Positions 1 through 10,202 of a stretch of 38,340 bases of DNA are shown here, piece by piece. The position numbers were made by a program, and so were the translations under genes. Numbering within the stretch: the stretch's first letter is position 1; every line of letters begins with the position of its first letter. The stretch comes from Bacteroidota bacterium. GTDB lineage: Bacteria; Bacteroidota; Bacteroidia; Chitinophagales; Chitinophagaceae. Location of the stretch: the NCBI GenBank assembly GCA_947458915.1, contig CANHAE010000006.1, positions 1-38,340 of the forward strand, written 5' to 3'. The notes under the pieces were generated by a model, which made no database searches, was not told the DNA's origin, and saw only the letters and a program-made list of their open reading frames with translations.

Positions 1-1
1 A

Positions 2-193
2 GATTACTCTATTATGTGGTTTATTTTAGCATGGGGTATTAATGTAGTTGATGCCACTGTTTCAGGGCATTTAAAAGAATTCGATGTAAGCAACAATTTG
101 TCATTACGAATTGAACCTTATTCACAGCCGTTATTAAAGCAATCTGGATTATCTTTACAATTGCACCTCAAAAAAAAGAATTCAGCAAAATAG
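2..193 (+). CDS. C-terminal fragment of DUF5683-like protein (5' truncated by window edge)
   Basis: Open frame from base 2 to TAG 191-193: DYSIMWFILAWGINVVDATVSGHLKEFDVSNNLSLRIEP...; the 'NVVDA.V..HLK.FDVS..L' pattern resembles DUF5683 C-termini. Confidence 0.6.
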   Translation, partial: DYSIMWFILAWGINVVDATVSGHLKEFDVSNNLSLRIEPYSQPLLKQSGLSLQLHLKKKNSAK

Positions 194-208
194 TATAATT
201 AAAGTAGC

Positions 209-925
209 ATGAAAATAGCGTTAATAGGATATGGTAAAATGGGAAAAGCTATTGAGGAAATTGCAGTGGCAAAAGGGCATGAAATAGTCCTTACCATTGA
301 TATGCAAAATAGCCATGAATTTACACAAGCTGCTATACAAAATGCGGATGTTGCAATTGAATTTACAGGGCCGCATAGTGCTTTTGAAAATGTAAAAAAA
401 TGTATAGAATTTGGCATTCCTGTGGTGAGCGGTTCAACTGGCTGGTTGGATAATTTTGCTGCAATCGAAAAACTTTGCAATGAAAAAAAAGGGTGCCTAA
501 TTTATTCAAGTAATTACAGTATTGGAGTTAATTTGTTTTTTGAAATAAATAAGCAATTAGCAAAACTTATGGAACCTTATGAGCAATATGACGTTGCGAT
601 GACCGAAATACACCATACCGAAAAGAAAGACGCACCCAGTGGCACCGCAATTTCATTAGCTGAACAAATATTGGCAAATTTGAGTCGAAAAAATAAATGG
701 GTAAACGCCGCATCTTCAAGCGCAAATGATTTAATTATTCATTCAGAAAGAATTGACCCTGCACCCGGAACACATACAGTTACCTATACTTCCCCTATTG
801 ACACAATTGAAATTACACATACCGCACATACAAGAAAAGGCTTTGCATCAGGAGCGATTTTAGCTGCTGAATTTGCAAATAAAAAAAGTGGTATATTTAA
901 TATGAAACATGTACTAGGATTATAA
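209..925 (+). CDS. dapB: 4-hydroxy-tetrahydrodipicolinate reductase
   Basis: N-terminal MKIALIGYGKMGKAIEEIA Rossmann motif; EIHHTEKKDAPSGTAISLAE is the DapB signature. Confidence 0.95.
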   Translation: MKIALIGYGKMGKAIEEIAVAKGHEIVLTIDMQNSHEFTQAAIQNADVAIEFTGPHSAFENVKKCIEFGIPVVSGSTGWLDNFAAIEKLCNEKKGCLIYSSNYSIGVNLFFEINKQLAKLMEPYEQYDVAMTEIHHTEKKDAPSGTAISLAEQILANLSRKNKWVNAASSSANDLIIHSERIDPAPGTHTVTYTSPIDTIEITHTAHTRKGFASGAILAAEFANKKSGIFNMKHVLGL

Positions 926-927
926 TT

Positions 928-1341
928 ATGCTATCTAAAAAAACGCAATACGCATTACAAGCTCTATCTTATATGGTAGAAAAGAACAGCGAGGTTCCTT
1001 TGCTTATTGCTGAAATTGCTGCTGCAAAAAATATACCCCTTAAATTTTTAGAAAACATCCTGCTTGAATTAAAAAAAGGGGGATTCTTGGAAAGTAAAAA
1101 AGGTAAGCATGGGGGCTATTTTTTTGCAATACCCCCACAGAAAATAAAGCTTTCTGCTATTTTTAGGATAATTGAAGGCCCAATTGCTTTATTACCTTGC
1201 GTGAGTTTAAATTTTTATGAAAAGTGCGCCAATTGCAATGAAAAAAAGTGTGGGATTAATAGGGTTATGGCCGAAGTAAGGGATAATACCCTAGCCATAT
1301 TAGACAAGCGTACTGTTGCCGACTTGGTTTTTAATAAGTAA
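928..1341 (+). CDS. Rrf2-family transcriptional regulator with C-terminal cysteine cluster
   Basis: MLSKKTQYALQALSYM...IPLKFLENILLELKKGGFLESKKGKHGGYFFA wHTH typical of Rrf2; cysteines in LPCVSLNFYEKCANCNEKKCGI. Confidence 0.9.
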   Translation: MLSKKTQYALQALSYMVEKNSEVPLLIAEIAAAKNIPLKFLENILLELKKGGFLESKKGKHGGYFFAIPPQKIKLSAIFRIIEGPIALLPCVSLNFYEKCANCNEKKCGINRVMAEVRDNTLAILDKRTVADLVFNK

Positions 1342-1433
1342 ACCTAGTAACCCACTAAAAGCTTTACAGCTCCTCATTATTTGCAGGCTATTTAGGCAAT
1401 AAAGTCAAGCTTTTCTTAGTGTGCTTTATTCAT

Positions 1434-1441
1434 TATCTTTG
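1434..1441 (+). promoter_or_regulatory. Candidate Bacteroidota -7 box (TATCTTTG) for kdsA
   Basis: Exact match to TAnnTTTG, 18 nt before ATG at 1460; no clear -33 TTTG at standard spacing. Confidence 0.45.
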
Positions 1442-1459
1442 ACACGCAAATTAAACACT

Positions 1460-2284
1460 ATGAATCCTGCTTTTTTACAAGACTTATTTAAGTCACAGAC
1501 ATACGACCCAAACAATTTTTTCTTAATTGCAGGCCCTTGTGTGGTAGAAAGTGAAGAAATTGTAATGGAAATTGGCGAAAAAGTGTCTACTATTTGTAAA
1601 AACTTAGGCATCCCCTATGTATTTAAAGCAAGCTACAGAAAAGCAAATAGAACAAGTGCAAACTCCTTCACAGGAATTGGAGATGACACCGGTATGGAAT
1701 TAATAAAAAAAGTAGGTGCAAAATATAATGTACCAACTACATCAGACATTCATGCACATGAAGAAGCTGCAATTGCTGCCGAGTTTATTGATATTTTACA
1801 AATACCTGCATTTTTATGTCGTCAAACTGATTTATTAATTGCAGCTGCGCAAACAGGCAAAATTGTAAATGTAAAAAAAGGACAATTTCTTAGTGGTGAG
1901 TCAATGAAATTCGCGGTTGATAAAATAAAATTAGCTGGAAACGATAAAATAATGTTAACCGAAAGAGGTAATACTTTTGGCTATCAGGACTTAGTAGTGG
2001 ACTATCGTAATATTCCTGCGATGAAAGTAAACAATGTGCCAGTTATAATGGATTGCACGCATTCACTTCAACAACCAAATCAGACAAGTGGTATTACCGG
2101 TGGGAACCCCGCATTAATTGAAACAATTTCAAAAGCTGCAATCGCAACTGGGGCGGACGGCTTATTCATTGAAACACATCCAAATCCGGCTGTTGCTAAA
2201 AGTGATGGCGCCAATATGTTAAGACTAGATTTATTAGAGCCCCTTTTAGAAAAATTAGTCCGATTAAGGAACGCTGTTATTTAA
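1460..2284 (+). CDS. kdsA: 3-deoxy-8-phosphooctulonate synthase
   Basis: FLIAGPCVVESEEI...FKASYRKANRTS...GIGDDTGMELIKKV...MLTERGNTFGYQDLVVDYR; ATG at 1460 preferred over the ORF-track start at 1421 because homology begins there and a -7 box overlaps the extension. Confidence 0.95.
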   Translation: MNPAFLQDLFKSQTYDPNNFFLIAGPCVVESEEIVMEIGEKVSTICKNLGIPYVFKASYRKANRTSANSFTGIGDDTGMELIKKVGAKYNVPTTSDIHAHEEAAIAAEFIDILQIPAFLCRQTDLLIAAAQTGKIVNVKKGQFLSGESMKFAVDKIKLAGNDKIMLTERGNTFGYQDLVVDYRNIPAMKVNNVPVIMDCTHSLQQPNQTSGITGGNPALIETISKAAIATGADGLFIETHPNPAVAKSDGANMLRLDLLEPLLEKLVRLRNAVI

Positions 2285-2319
2285 AGGATATAAGTTGCGT
2301 TTTAACTAATTGTAAAGTG

Positions 2320-2541
2320 TTAGAAATACTTTAGAGGATTTCGCTTTCCTAAAAGGATATACTTTTTAATACGCATCCAGAAAGCCAAAATCATGTATAC
2401 AACAACTGGAGAACCTAGCGTAAGAAATGAAATGTAAATAAACCACATTCTTATTTTAGTACTAGCAATACCCAATCGTTCTCCCATTGCTGAGCAAACG
2501 CCAAAAGCATGTAATTCTACAAAATTTCTCATCTTTCGCAT
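2320..2541 (-). CDS. PspC-domain small membrane protein
   Basis: GVCSAMGERLGIASTKIRMWFIYISFLTLGSPVVVYMILAFWM matches PspC architecture (cytosolic GVC..a...gi...lvR, then TM). Confidence 0.75.
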   Translation of the reverse strand: MRKMRNFVELHAFGVCSAMGERLGIASTKIRMWFIYISFLTLGSPVVVYMILAFWMRIKKYILLGKRNPLKYF

Positions 2542-2667
2542 TAGTCCGGAATTAGTTTCTTAATTCAAAACTATTGAAAAAAGTGGACATAAAGTGCATT
2601 TTTTGGTCAGGAGGCAGCCCATTTTGACTTACCTTTACGGCAGTTTTTAACTACAAAACCTTTACCT

Positions 2668-4935
2668 ATGGCTTTTGATATTGAGATGATTAAAAAAGTG
2701 TATGCTGAAATGCCAGCAAAAGTGGAAGCAGCTCGACAATTGTTGGGTCGTCCATTAACCTTATCAGAGAAAATTCTATTTTCACATTTACATGGTGATC
2801 AGCAATTAGCACCGTTTGAAAGAGGTGGATCTTATGTCGATTTTGCACCAGACCGTGTAGCTATGCAGGACGCAACTGCACAAATGGCTTTATTACAATT
2901 CATGCAAGCAGGGCGTCCAAAAGTAGCTGTGCCAAGTACAGTTCATTGCGACCACTTAATTTCTGCAAAAGTAGAAGCTAAACAAGATTTACAAGTTGCA
3001 ACAACTGAAAGTAAAGAAGTGTATGATTTTTTAGCTTCTGTTTCTAACAAATATGGTTTAGGATTTTGGAAACCGGGTGCTGGTATTATTCACCAAGTAG
3101 TATTAGAAAATTATGCATTCCCAGGTGGCTTAATGATAGGTACCGATTCTCACACAGTGAACGCTGGTGGTTTAGGTATGTTAGCCATTGGTGTTGGTGG
3201 TGCTGATGCTTGTGATGTAATGGCAGGACTGGCATGGGAATTAAAATGGCCTAAACTAATTGGTATTAAATTAACAGGTAAGTTGAGCGGATGGACTGCA
3301 CCAAAGGATGTGATTTTAAAAGTGGCTGGTATTTTAACTGTGAAAGGTGGTACTGGTGCAATTGTAGAATATTTTGGTGAAGGTGCAACAAGCATGAGTT
3401 GTACAGGTAAAGGAACCATTTGTAATATGGGTGCCGAAATTGGTGCTACTACCTCAACCTTTGGTTATGATTCAAGTATGAGTCGTTATTTGGCTTCTAC
3501 TGGTCGCGCCGATGTAGCCGCTTTAGCTGATACTGTTGCTGCACATTTAACTGCAGATGCAGAAGTGTATGCAAACCCAGAAAAATACTTTGATGAAGTA
3601 ATTGAAATTGATTTGAATACTTTAGAACCACACTTAAACGGACCATTCACTCCAGATTTAGCAACGCCTATTTCTAAAATGAAAGAAGTGGCTTTAGCTA
3701 ACGGATGGCCAACTAAAATTGAAGTGGGCTTAATTGGTAGCTGTACAAACTCTTCTTACGAAGATATAAGTCGTGCAGTAAGTTTAGCAAAACAAGTAGC
3801 TGAAAAAGGGTTGACTACTAAGGCCGAATACATGATCACTCCAGGTTCTGAACAAGTAAGATACACTATCGAAAGAGACGGTTTCTTAGACGTATTTAGC
3901 AAAATTGGCGCTAAGGTATTTGCAAACGCTTGTGGCCCTTGTATTGGAATGTGGGAGCGTGTAGGTGCTGAGAAAAAAGAAAAAAATACCATTGTACATT
4001 CTTTCAATAGAAACTTTGCAAAGCGTGCCGACGGTAACCCTAATACCTATGCATTTGTGGGTTCTCCTGAACTAGTAACTGCGTTAGCCATTGCTGGGGA
4101 TTTAACTTTCAACCCATTAACAGATACTTTAACAAACGATAAAGGCGAACAAGTAAAATTGGACCCTCCTACAGGTGACGAATTACCATTAAGAGGTTTT
4201 GCAGTAGAAGATGCTGGTTTCCAAGCACCGGCTGAAGATGGTTCAAATGTAGTAGTTGCAGTGGATCCGGCCTCAAAGCGTTTACAATTATTAGATCCGT
4301 TTACTGCATGGGAAGGAACAGATTTAAAATCATTAAAACTTTTGATTAAAGCGAAAGGAAAATGTACAACGGATCATATTTCTATGGCAGGTCCATGGTT
4401 AAAGTTCCGTGGTCATTTGGATAATATTTCCAATAACTTATTAATTGGTGCTGTTAATTTCTTCAATGAAAAAACAGACAATGTTAAAAGTCAAGTGAAC
4501 GGAAACTACGATACCGTGCCAAATACACAACGTGCTTACAAAGCTGCTGGTGTTGGAACGATTGTAGTAGGAGACGAAAACTATGGCGAAGGAAGTTCAA
4601 GAGAGCACGCTGCAATGGAACCAAGACATTTAGGTGTACGCGTTGTATTGACTAAATCCTTTGCGCGTATCCATGAAACCAACTTGAAGAAACAAGGTAT
4701 GTTGGCATTAACTTTTGCAAACAAAAACGATTACGATCAAATTTTAGAGGACGATACTATTGATATTATTGGATTGACGGAGTTTACGCCAGGCAAACCA
4801 CTTACTATTGTATTGACTCATAAAGACGGTAGCACTTATTCATTTGAAGCAAACCATACTTATAACCAACAACAAATTGAATGGTTTAAAGCAGGGGGTG
4901 CATTAAATATCATTAGGAAGCAAGTGGCTGGATAG
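2668..4935 (+). CDS. acn: Aconitate hydratase (mitochondrial-type)
   Basis: 755 aa; [58 protein letters not shown] cluster ligands, [22 protein letters not shown]. Confidence 0.97.
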   Translation: MAFDIEMIKKVYAEMPAKVEAARQLLGRPLTLSEKILFSHLHGDQQLAPFERGGSYVDFAPDRVAMQDATAQMALLQFMQAGRPKVAVPSTVHCDHLISAKVEAKQDLQVATTESKEVYDFLASVSNKYGLGFWKPGAGIIHQVVLENYAFPGGLMIGTDSHTVNAGGLGMLAIGVGGADACDVMAGLAWELKWPKLIGIKLTGKLSGWTAPKDVILKVAGILTVKGGTGAIVEYFGEGATSMSCTGKGTICNMGAEIGATTSTFGYDSSMSRYLASTGRADVAALADTVAAHLTADAEVYANPEKYFDEVIEIDLNTLEPHLNGPFTPDLATPISKMKEVALANGWPTKIEVGLIGSCTNSSYEDISRAVSLAKQVAEKGLTTKAEYMITPGSEQVRYTIERDGFLDVFSKIGAKVFANACGPCIGMWERVGAEKKEKNTIVHSFNRNFAKRADGNPNTYAFVGSPELVTALAIAGDLTFNPLTDTLTNDKGEQVKLDPPTGDELPLRGFAVEDAGFQAPAEDGSNVVVAVDPASKRLQLLDPFTAWEGTDLKSLKLLIKAKGKCTTDHISMAGPWLKFRGHLDNISNNLLIGAVNFFNEKTDNVKSQVNGNYDTVPNTQRAYKAAGVGTIVVGDENYGEGSSREHAAMEPRHLGVRVVLTKSFARIHETNLKKQGMLALTFANKNDYDQILEDDTIDIIGLTEFTPGKPLTIVLTHKDGSTYSFEANHTYNQQQIEWFKAGGALNIIRKQVAG

Positions 4936-4970
4936 TCCATAAAAATAACAAGCCAAGGACCTATTTGCAT

Positions 4971-5000
4971 ATCCCTCCCGAAAATTCGGGAGGGATTTTT
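4971..5000 (+). terminator. Rho-independent terminator downstream of aconitase
   Basis: ATCCCTCCCGAA-AA-TTCGGGAGGGAT followed by T-run (4996-5000). Confidence 0.9.
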
Positions 5001-5015
5001 ATTTACCTTTAATAT

Positions 5016-6056
5016 ATGATAAACGCAGCACTAGTATCTTTTGGCATGAGTGGTAAATTATTTCATGCCCCCTTTTTAAATGCAAACTCAAATTATAATT
5101 TAGAAGGTTGTTGGGAACGAAGCACGAAAAATATTCAAGCAGTTTACCCCGGCACCAAATCTTATATTTCATATGAGGAATTATTAAGTGACCCTAGTGT
5201 AGATTTAGTAATTGTAAATAGTCCAAATGATACTCATTTTGAATATGCAAAGCAAGCATTGCTAAGCGGGAAGCATGTGGTAGTTGAAAAGGCTTTTACT
5301 GTTAGTTCCACTGAAGCATTTGAATTAGATATTATTGCAAACAAAGTAAATAAGCAATTAGCTGTTTATCATAATAGAAGGTTTGATGCCGATTTTTTAA
5401 CAATCCAAAAATTAATATCCGAAGGGCAGATTGGTGAATTTCTGGATGTGCAAATATCTTTTGAGCGTTATAGAACTGGCTTAAGTCCAAAAGTGCATAA
5501 AGAAACCCCAACGCCAGGCGCTGGCCTATTAATGGACCTAGGTCCACATTTAATGGATCAAGCATTAGTACTTTCGGGCAAACCGGAAAGTATTTTTGCA
5601 GACATCAGAACCACCAGAAAAGAAGCACTAGTAGATGATTATTTCATGATGCATTTGTATTACCCTACACATAGGATAACCTTAACAAGTGGCATGCTTT
5701 TTATGCAGCAGCTTCCTGGCTATAAACTATATGGCACTAAAGGCTGCTTTATAAAAAATAGGTCCGACATACAGGAGGCAGATTTAATTGCGGGGAAAAT
5801 TCCAAATACAAAGGACTGGGGTAAAGAAGCACCAGAAAATTTTGGGACATTGACTACCGATAATAACGGTGTAATTAGTAAAAAAATAATCCCAAGCCTA
5901 CAAGGGAATTATGGACTTTTTTATGAACAGATGGCTGACGCGATATTGAATCATGCATCAGTACCGGTGAGTGCTATTGAAGGTGCCCATATTATACAAA
6001 TGCTTGAAGCTGCTCGTGAAAGTAGTTTAACTAAAAAATTGGTCCCGATAAAATAA
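5016..6056 (+). CDS. Gfo/Idh/MocA-family oxidoreductase
   Basis: INAALVSFGMSGKLFHAPFL...; SPNDTHFEYAKQALLSGKHVVVEKAF; 346 aa. Confidence 0.9.
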   Translation: MINAALVSFGMSGKLFHAPFLNANSNYNLEGCWERSTKNIQAVYPGTKSYISYEELLSDPSVDLVIVNSPNDTHFEYAKQALLSGKHVVVEKAFTVSSTEAFELDIIANKVNKQLAVYHNRRFDADFLTIQKLISEGQIGEFLDVQISFERYRTGLSPKVHKETPTPGAGLLMDLGPHLMDQALVLSGKPESIFADIRTTRKEALVDDYFMMHLYYPTHRITLTSGMLFMQQLPGYKLYGTKGCFIKNRSDIQEADLIAGKIPNTKDWGKEAPENFGTLTTDNNGVISKKIIPSLQGNYGLFYEQMADAILNHASVPVSAIEGAHIIQMLEAARESSLTKKLVPIK

Positions 6057-6094
6057 GTATAAGCCCTAATAATTCTTTTGTTCAAATACCCTCT

Positions 6095-6763
6095 ATGCAT
6101 CCCTATATAAAAGAAATTAGTAAAATATATAAAGAAAATGCCGACAGTAAAAATGCTGCGGGTGCAAAAGCCTATTTATTGAATCAGTTTGAATTTTACG
6201 GCATTAAAACCCCGCTTAGGCGTGCTATATGCAAGGCATTTTATAAAGCACACCCCATAAAGGACCATAGTGAATTAGCAGCCATTGTAAAAGCATGTTT
6301 TGAACAACCGCAACGAGAATTACATTACTTCGCCATAGAACTAGTTGGACATCATAAAAAGCAATGGTCAAAAAAAACACTTCCCCTTATCGAATGGATG
6401 ATTACTCATAAAAGTTGGTGGGACTCCGTGGACTCCACCAATACTCATGTGATAAGTAAATTTTTTATTCAGTTTCCTGAATATATCCCGGCCTATACCA
6501 ACAAGTGGAATCAATCCAATAATAAATGGTTGCAAAGAATGAGCATCCTATTTCAGTTGACTTATAAAAAAAATACAGATACTGCACTATTAGCTTCTTA
6601 TATTGAACATTGCATAAGTGAGGAAGACTTTTTTATTCGTAAAGCAATTGGATGGGCCTTGCGTGCTTATGCTTACACCAATAAAAAATGGGTGATCCAA
6701 TTTGTAAAGGACCACCCATCACTATCTAACTTGTCCAAGCGCGAAGCACTTAAACATCAATAA
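6095..6763 (+). CDS. DNA alkylation repair protein (AlkD-like HEAT-repeat family)
   Basis: FYGIKTPLRRAICKAF..., MITHKSWWDSVDSTNTHVISKFF, FFIRKAIGWALRAYAYTNKKWVIQFVKDH. Confidence 0.88.
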   Translation: MHPYIKEISKIYKENADSKNAAGAKAYLLNQFEFYGIKTPLRRAICKAFYKAHPIKDHSELAAIVKACFEQPQRELHYFAIELVGHHKKQWSKKTLPLIEWMITHKSWWDSVDSTNTHVISKFFIQFPEYIPAYTNKWNQSNNKWLQRMSILFQLTYKKNTDTALLASYIEHCISEEDFFIRKAIGWALRAYAYTNKKWVIQFVKDHPSLSNLSKREALKHQ

Positions 6764-6766
6764 AAA

Positions 6767-7417
6767 TTACATCTTCTTTGCATCTTCCAAAAACTTAGCC
6801 AAACCAATATCAGTTAAAGGATGTTTTAACAAACCTAGGATAGAATCCAAAGGACAAGTACAAACGTCAGCACCAGCTTCAGCTGCTTTAACAATGTGTA
6901 AAGCATTACGAATAGAAGCCGCTAATATTTCAGTAGTAAAGCCTTGCACGTCAAAAATGTGTCTGATTTGCGCAATCAATTCCATTCCATCCCAACTACT
7001 ATCGTCAATACGACCAATAAATGGAGAAACATAAGTAGCACCGGCTTTTGCAGCTAAAATTGCTTGTCCTGCAGAAAATATTAAAGTACAATTTGTACGA
7101 ATTCCATTATCAGAAAACCATTTAATTGCTTTGATACCGTCTTTTATCATGGGCACTTTCACTACAATGTTTGGGTGTATCGCAGCTAATTTTTTACCTT
7201 CTTCTACCATTGTAGCAAAATCGGTAGACAATACTTCTGCACTAATGTCTCCATCCACTATATCACAAATTGCTTTGTAATGTGCTGCAATTGCAGCTTC
7301 CCCTTTTACGCCAACCTGAGCCATTAAAGAAGGGTTAGTTGTAACACCATCTAAAATACCCAATTCATTGGCTTCTTTAATTTGAGCTAAATTACCAGTG
7401 TCAATAAAAAATTTCAT
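6767..7417 (-). CDS. Transaldolase / fructose-6-phosphate aldolase family
   Basis: MKFFIDTGNLAQIKEANELGILDGVTTNPSLMAQVG...IVVKVPMIKDGIKAIKWFSDNGIRTNCTLIFSAGQA; 216 aa FSA/TalC type. Confidence 0.93.
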   Translation of the reverse strand: MKFFIDTGNLAQIKEANELGILDGVTTNPSLMAQVGVKGEAAIAAHYKAICDIVDGDISAEVLSTDFATMVEEGKKLAAIHPNIVVKVPMIKDGIKAIKWFSDNGIRTNCTLIFSAGQAILAAKAGATYVSPFIGRIDDSSWDGMELIAQIRHIFDVQGFTTEILAASIRNALHIVKAAEAGADVCTCPLDSILGLLKHPLTDIGLAKFLEDAKKM

Positions 7418-7439
7418 GTTTTACTTTTAAACTTGTCAA

Positions 7440-7469
7440 AAAAAATGCCACTAATTTAAAAAAGTGGCA
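7440..7469 (-). terminator. Rho-independent terminator of the SRP RNA
   Basis: On minus strand TGCCACT-TTTTTAAATT-AGTGGCA then T-run; arms at 7463-7469 and 7446-7452. Confidence 0.82.
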
Positions 7470-7559
7470 GGCTACTCACATCGCACCGCTCAACCGCCTA
7501 TCCTTGCTGTATTCCTACCCTGGGGAGGTTCGGCAGGAGCTGGTCGTGTAAGACCTGCC
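7466..7559 (-). ncRNA. ffs: Signal recognition particle RNA (small bacterial type)
   Basis: Minus strand GGCAGGTCTTACACGACCAGCTCCTGCCGAACCTCCCCAGGGTAGGAATACAGCAAGGATAGGCGGTTGAGCGGTGCGATGTGAGTAGCCTGCC: domain IV with GGAA tetraloop and AGCA asymmetric-loop strand; 5' GGCAGG pairs with 3' CCTGCC. Confidence 0.9.
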
Positions 7560-7563
7560 GGTG

Positions 7564-7594
7564 CAAATGTAGGACAAATAGAGGGATCCACAAA
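7564..7594 (-). promoter_or_regulatory. Consensus Bacteroidota promoter for the SRP RNA
   Basis: Minus strand TTTG (7591-7594) - exactly 19 nt - TACATTTG (7564-7571), matching TTTG/N19-21/TAnnTTTG, directly upstream of the RNA 5' end. Confidence 0.88.
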
Positions 7595-7618
7595 GCGCTA
7601 TTAGGCAAGTTTTATACT

Positions 7619-8920
7619 CTACCAACCTTGAGTGGAATTAATGGTCACATAACCAATAATTTGGTCATTTCTTGCTCCTGGAGCCCTATAATAAAGGAAC
7701 AGGGAATAGTTGTTCTCCGTTTCCCAGTGATTCCCCTCGGTTTCGGTATAATCATCCATGGTTAAAATTGCGTCGTCTGTATTTTCCTTCAGTTCCGAAA
7801 CTTCCCTTAATACATAATTATAACTGTAGTAGCCCTGCTTTAATAATAAAGTTTTTTGATACAAGCCAAGCTTTGCGTTAAATACCATCAATGCATTTTG
7901 ATCTAGCAAATTGTTAGTGAATCCCCCCTGTAAGTATAAATTTTGTCCAACAAAGGGCAACTTACCTGAGGGCATATAAGTAAAAACCACTTTTGCGTAA
8001 TCATTCTGATAGTCGCTTTCTAAAGATTCTGTATTTGAAATCATATAATTACCATTCAAGTCATTGAACGTGTAATAAGACATATCTGCCCTTGAAATAT
8101 CAGGTTTTAGGTACACAATGGTTTGATTATTTATAGATTCGAATTTATATATTCTATCCGAGGCTAATCTTAAATTTCGTAAATCAAGCCATCTTGCTTC
8201 TTTCCCTGCAGGAAATAGCAACTGGCCTTCCCTATTGTATTCTAGCTTATTGTCCCTAATAAAAGTAGGCGCATCAATAGTTTGTGCATCGTTATAATTA
8301 AAATTTTGAATTACATTAAGTTTAATTTGATCAGGTTGCAGAAAAGGTATTTTTTTTACGTCGGCAATTACTTTTATTTGCTGATGGGTCCTTGAAATAG
8401 TCCCGTCAAAAGGTGATTGGACGCTTGCTGCAATAGCAACTTGATTCTCCACTACATAAAAACGACTCGTAAAAACAACTTCACCCGCATTCCTATTTTT
8501 ATATACTTTAATAATATAATTACCAGATTGTTTAGGCCTACAATTTGCATTAGGAAAAGTAAACTGATAATGAAAGTAACGCTGAGTGGCTACTGAAGAA
8601 ACTGCATACTCACTAATTTTATTTTGGTTAAACCCCTGCAAGTAATCAAATGGGTTTATTGGCACAGATGCCCATTGAGCACTCATCAATTCAACTGAGT
8701 AGTAATAGTCCTGGTAGCTTGCACTGAAGTCATCAAAACTTATTTGTAAAGGAGTTAACTCATTTAATGATATTATAGGCATAGCTAATGGCGCATTTGC
8801 CGGGTGCACCCTAACAGTGTGAATGGCACTGTCATAAATAACATCAGGGTTAGATTGTCCAAAAATTGGTCCAACAAAGCCCATTAAAATTATAAACACC
8901 AAAATTTTCCTAGTAAACAT
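7619..8920 (-). CDS. DUF5103 / type IX secretion system plug-like protein
   Basis: Signal peptide MFTRKILVFIILMGFVGPIFGQ; LQISFDDFSASYQDYYYSVELMSAQWASVPINPFDYLQGFNQNKISEYAVSSVATQRYFHYQFTFPN resembles the DUF5103 / T9SS plug domain. Confidence 0.82.
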   Translation of the reverse strand: MFTRKILVFIILMGFVGPIFGQSNPDVIYDSAIHTVRVHPANAPLAMPIISLNELTPLQISFDDFSASYQDYYYSVELMSAQWASVPINPFDYLQGFNQNKISEYAVSSVATQRYFHYQFTFPNANCRPKQSGNYIIKVYKNRNAGEVVFTSRFYVVENQVAIAASVQSPFDGTISRTHQQIKVIADVKKIPFLQPDQIKLNVIQNFNYNDAQTIDAPTFIRDNKLEYNREGQLLFPAGKEARWLDLRNLRLASDRIYKFESINNQTIVYLKPDISRADMSYYTFNDLNGNYMISNTESLESDYQNDYAKVVFTYMPSGKLPFVGQNLYLQGGFTNNLLDQNALMVFNAKLGLYQKTLLLKQGYYSYNYVLREVSELKENTDDAILTMDDYTETEGNHWETENNYSLFLYYRAPGARNDQIIGYVTINSTQGW

Positions 8921-8991
8921 GCTTTATGTTATTAGTATCCCACGAAACTAGTCCATTAATTGAAATATGTACTCAGAAAAAACTAGATTTG

Positions 8992-10197
8992 ATGAAAATT
9001 TACCATTTGTCTACTGCTTTTGAAATAGCGAAAAAAATTAGCTTCCAAAAACAAAAAAGCTACACCCAATTTATTGTAAGACTGTCTATAGCAGCTACGG
9101 CAATTAGTGTTGCCGCTATTCTCCTGACATTGTCTATCGTAAATGGATTTCAAGAAAGCATTGCTGGAAAAGTATATTCTTTTTGGGGACAAATTAGAAT
9201 TAGCTCGGTAAGTGGTGAACTCCTTTTACATAATGAACAAACGATACATGCTATTGAGCAACTGCCGAATGTGAAAAGTGTTACCCCGTTTATTACACAG
9301 TCAACTGTACTCTCTTACGGTCAGGATATTGAAGGAGTAATGGCAAAAGGCAACCCAAGTGAGGTTCCTATACCCTTCTTATCAAAAGGTAATAAAATAC
9401 GAACAACTAGTAATGATAGTATTAATAACCAAATAATAATTTCTGACATACTAGCTACTAAATTAAATATTCCACTAGATAGTTTTGTGCGTTTATACTT
9501 TATAAATAACGGAGCTGTTCAACAGAGAAAATTGAAAGTGGTTGGATTTTATCATTCCGGCATGGACGACTACGATAAGCAATTCGTATTAATGGATTTG
9601 AAAAATTTACAACAAATTAATATAGCACCTAATTATGTTGAGGGGTACACTATTTCATTAGCTAGTAATGAAAGTATTGACGCAACAAATGACAGCATAC
9701 AAAAAATGTTACCAAAAAACTGGGTTGCAACTACTATATCAAATTACTATCCACAAATTTTTGATTGGATTGGGGTTCAAACTATAAATAGAAATGTAAC
9801 AGTCACTATTTTATTAATTATCGCAATTGTGAACCTACTAACCTGTTTATTTATTTTAATGCTTGAACGTATCCCTATGATTGGAACGCTCACTGCAATG
9901 GGTGCTGATCAAAATTTGATTCGACAAATATTTTTATACCAGGCAAGTTTTATATGTTGGATGGGTATTGGAATTGGAAGTTTCATTGGAATAGGAATTG
10001 GCCTGCTTCAACAGCAATTTGGCTTTATTCAACTGGACGAGGCCGCTTACTTTGTTAAAGCACTTCCCATAAAAATGAATCTAATGCAAATTGGGATGGT
10101 AATAATAGGTACAGCATTAGTAAGTTATGTATCTTTTTTAATCCCAACCCTATGGATTAAAAAAATATCCCCAGCCAAAGCTGTTCAATTCAACTAG
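8992..10197 (+). CDS. ABC transporter permease, FtsX/LolC-LolE-like (MacB-like)
   Basis: N-terminal TM then periplasmic domain then three TMs; IVRLSIAATAISVAAILLTLSIVNGFQESI..., LLIIAIVNLLTCLFILMLERIPMIGTLTAMGADQNLIRQIFLYQA. MKIYHLS start at 8992 preferred to the 8926 extension. Confidence 0.88.
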   Translation: MKIYHLSTAFEIAKKISFQKQKSYTQFIVRLSIAATAISVAAILLTLSIVNGFQESIAGKVYSFWGQIRISSVSGELLLHNEQTIHAIEQLPNVKSVTPFITQSTVLSYGQDIEGVMAKGNPSEVPIPFLSKGNKIRTTSNDSINNQIIISDILATKLNIPLDSFVRLYFINNGAVQQRKLKVVGFYHSGMDDYDKQFVLMDLKNLQQINIAPNYVEGYTISLASNESIDATNDSIQKMLPKNWVATTISNYYPQIFDWIGVQTINRNVTVTILLIIAIVNLLTCLFILMLERIPMIGTLTAMGADQNLIRQIFLYQASFICWMGIGIGSFIGIGIGLLQQQFGFIQLDEAAYFVKALPIKMNLMQIGMVIIGTALVSYVSFLIPTLWIKKISPAKAVQFN

Positions 10198-10202
10198 TCA
10201 GC

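Noticed and set aside
1421-1459. N-terminal extension MLYSLSLTRKLNT of kdsA
   Set aside because: Overlaps a TATCTTTG -7 box and precedes the family-conserved start; ATG 1460 is more likely.
2602-2637. Possible sigma promoter (TTTG ... TACCTTTA) upstream of aconitase
   Set aside because: Spacing of 24 nt and mismatched last base; below the standard I used for the SRP promoter.
3150-4007. Minus-strand ORFs in aconitase
   Set aside because: Fully antisense to a highly conserved enzyme.
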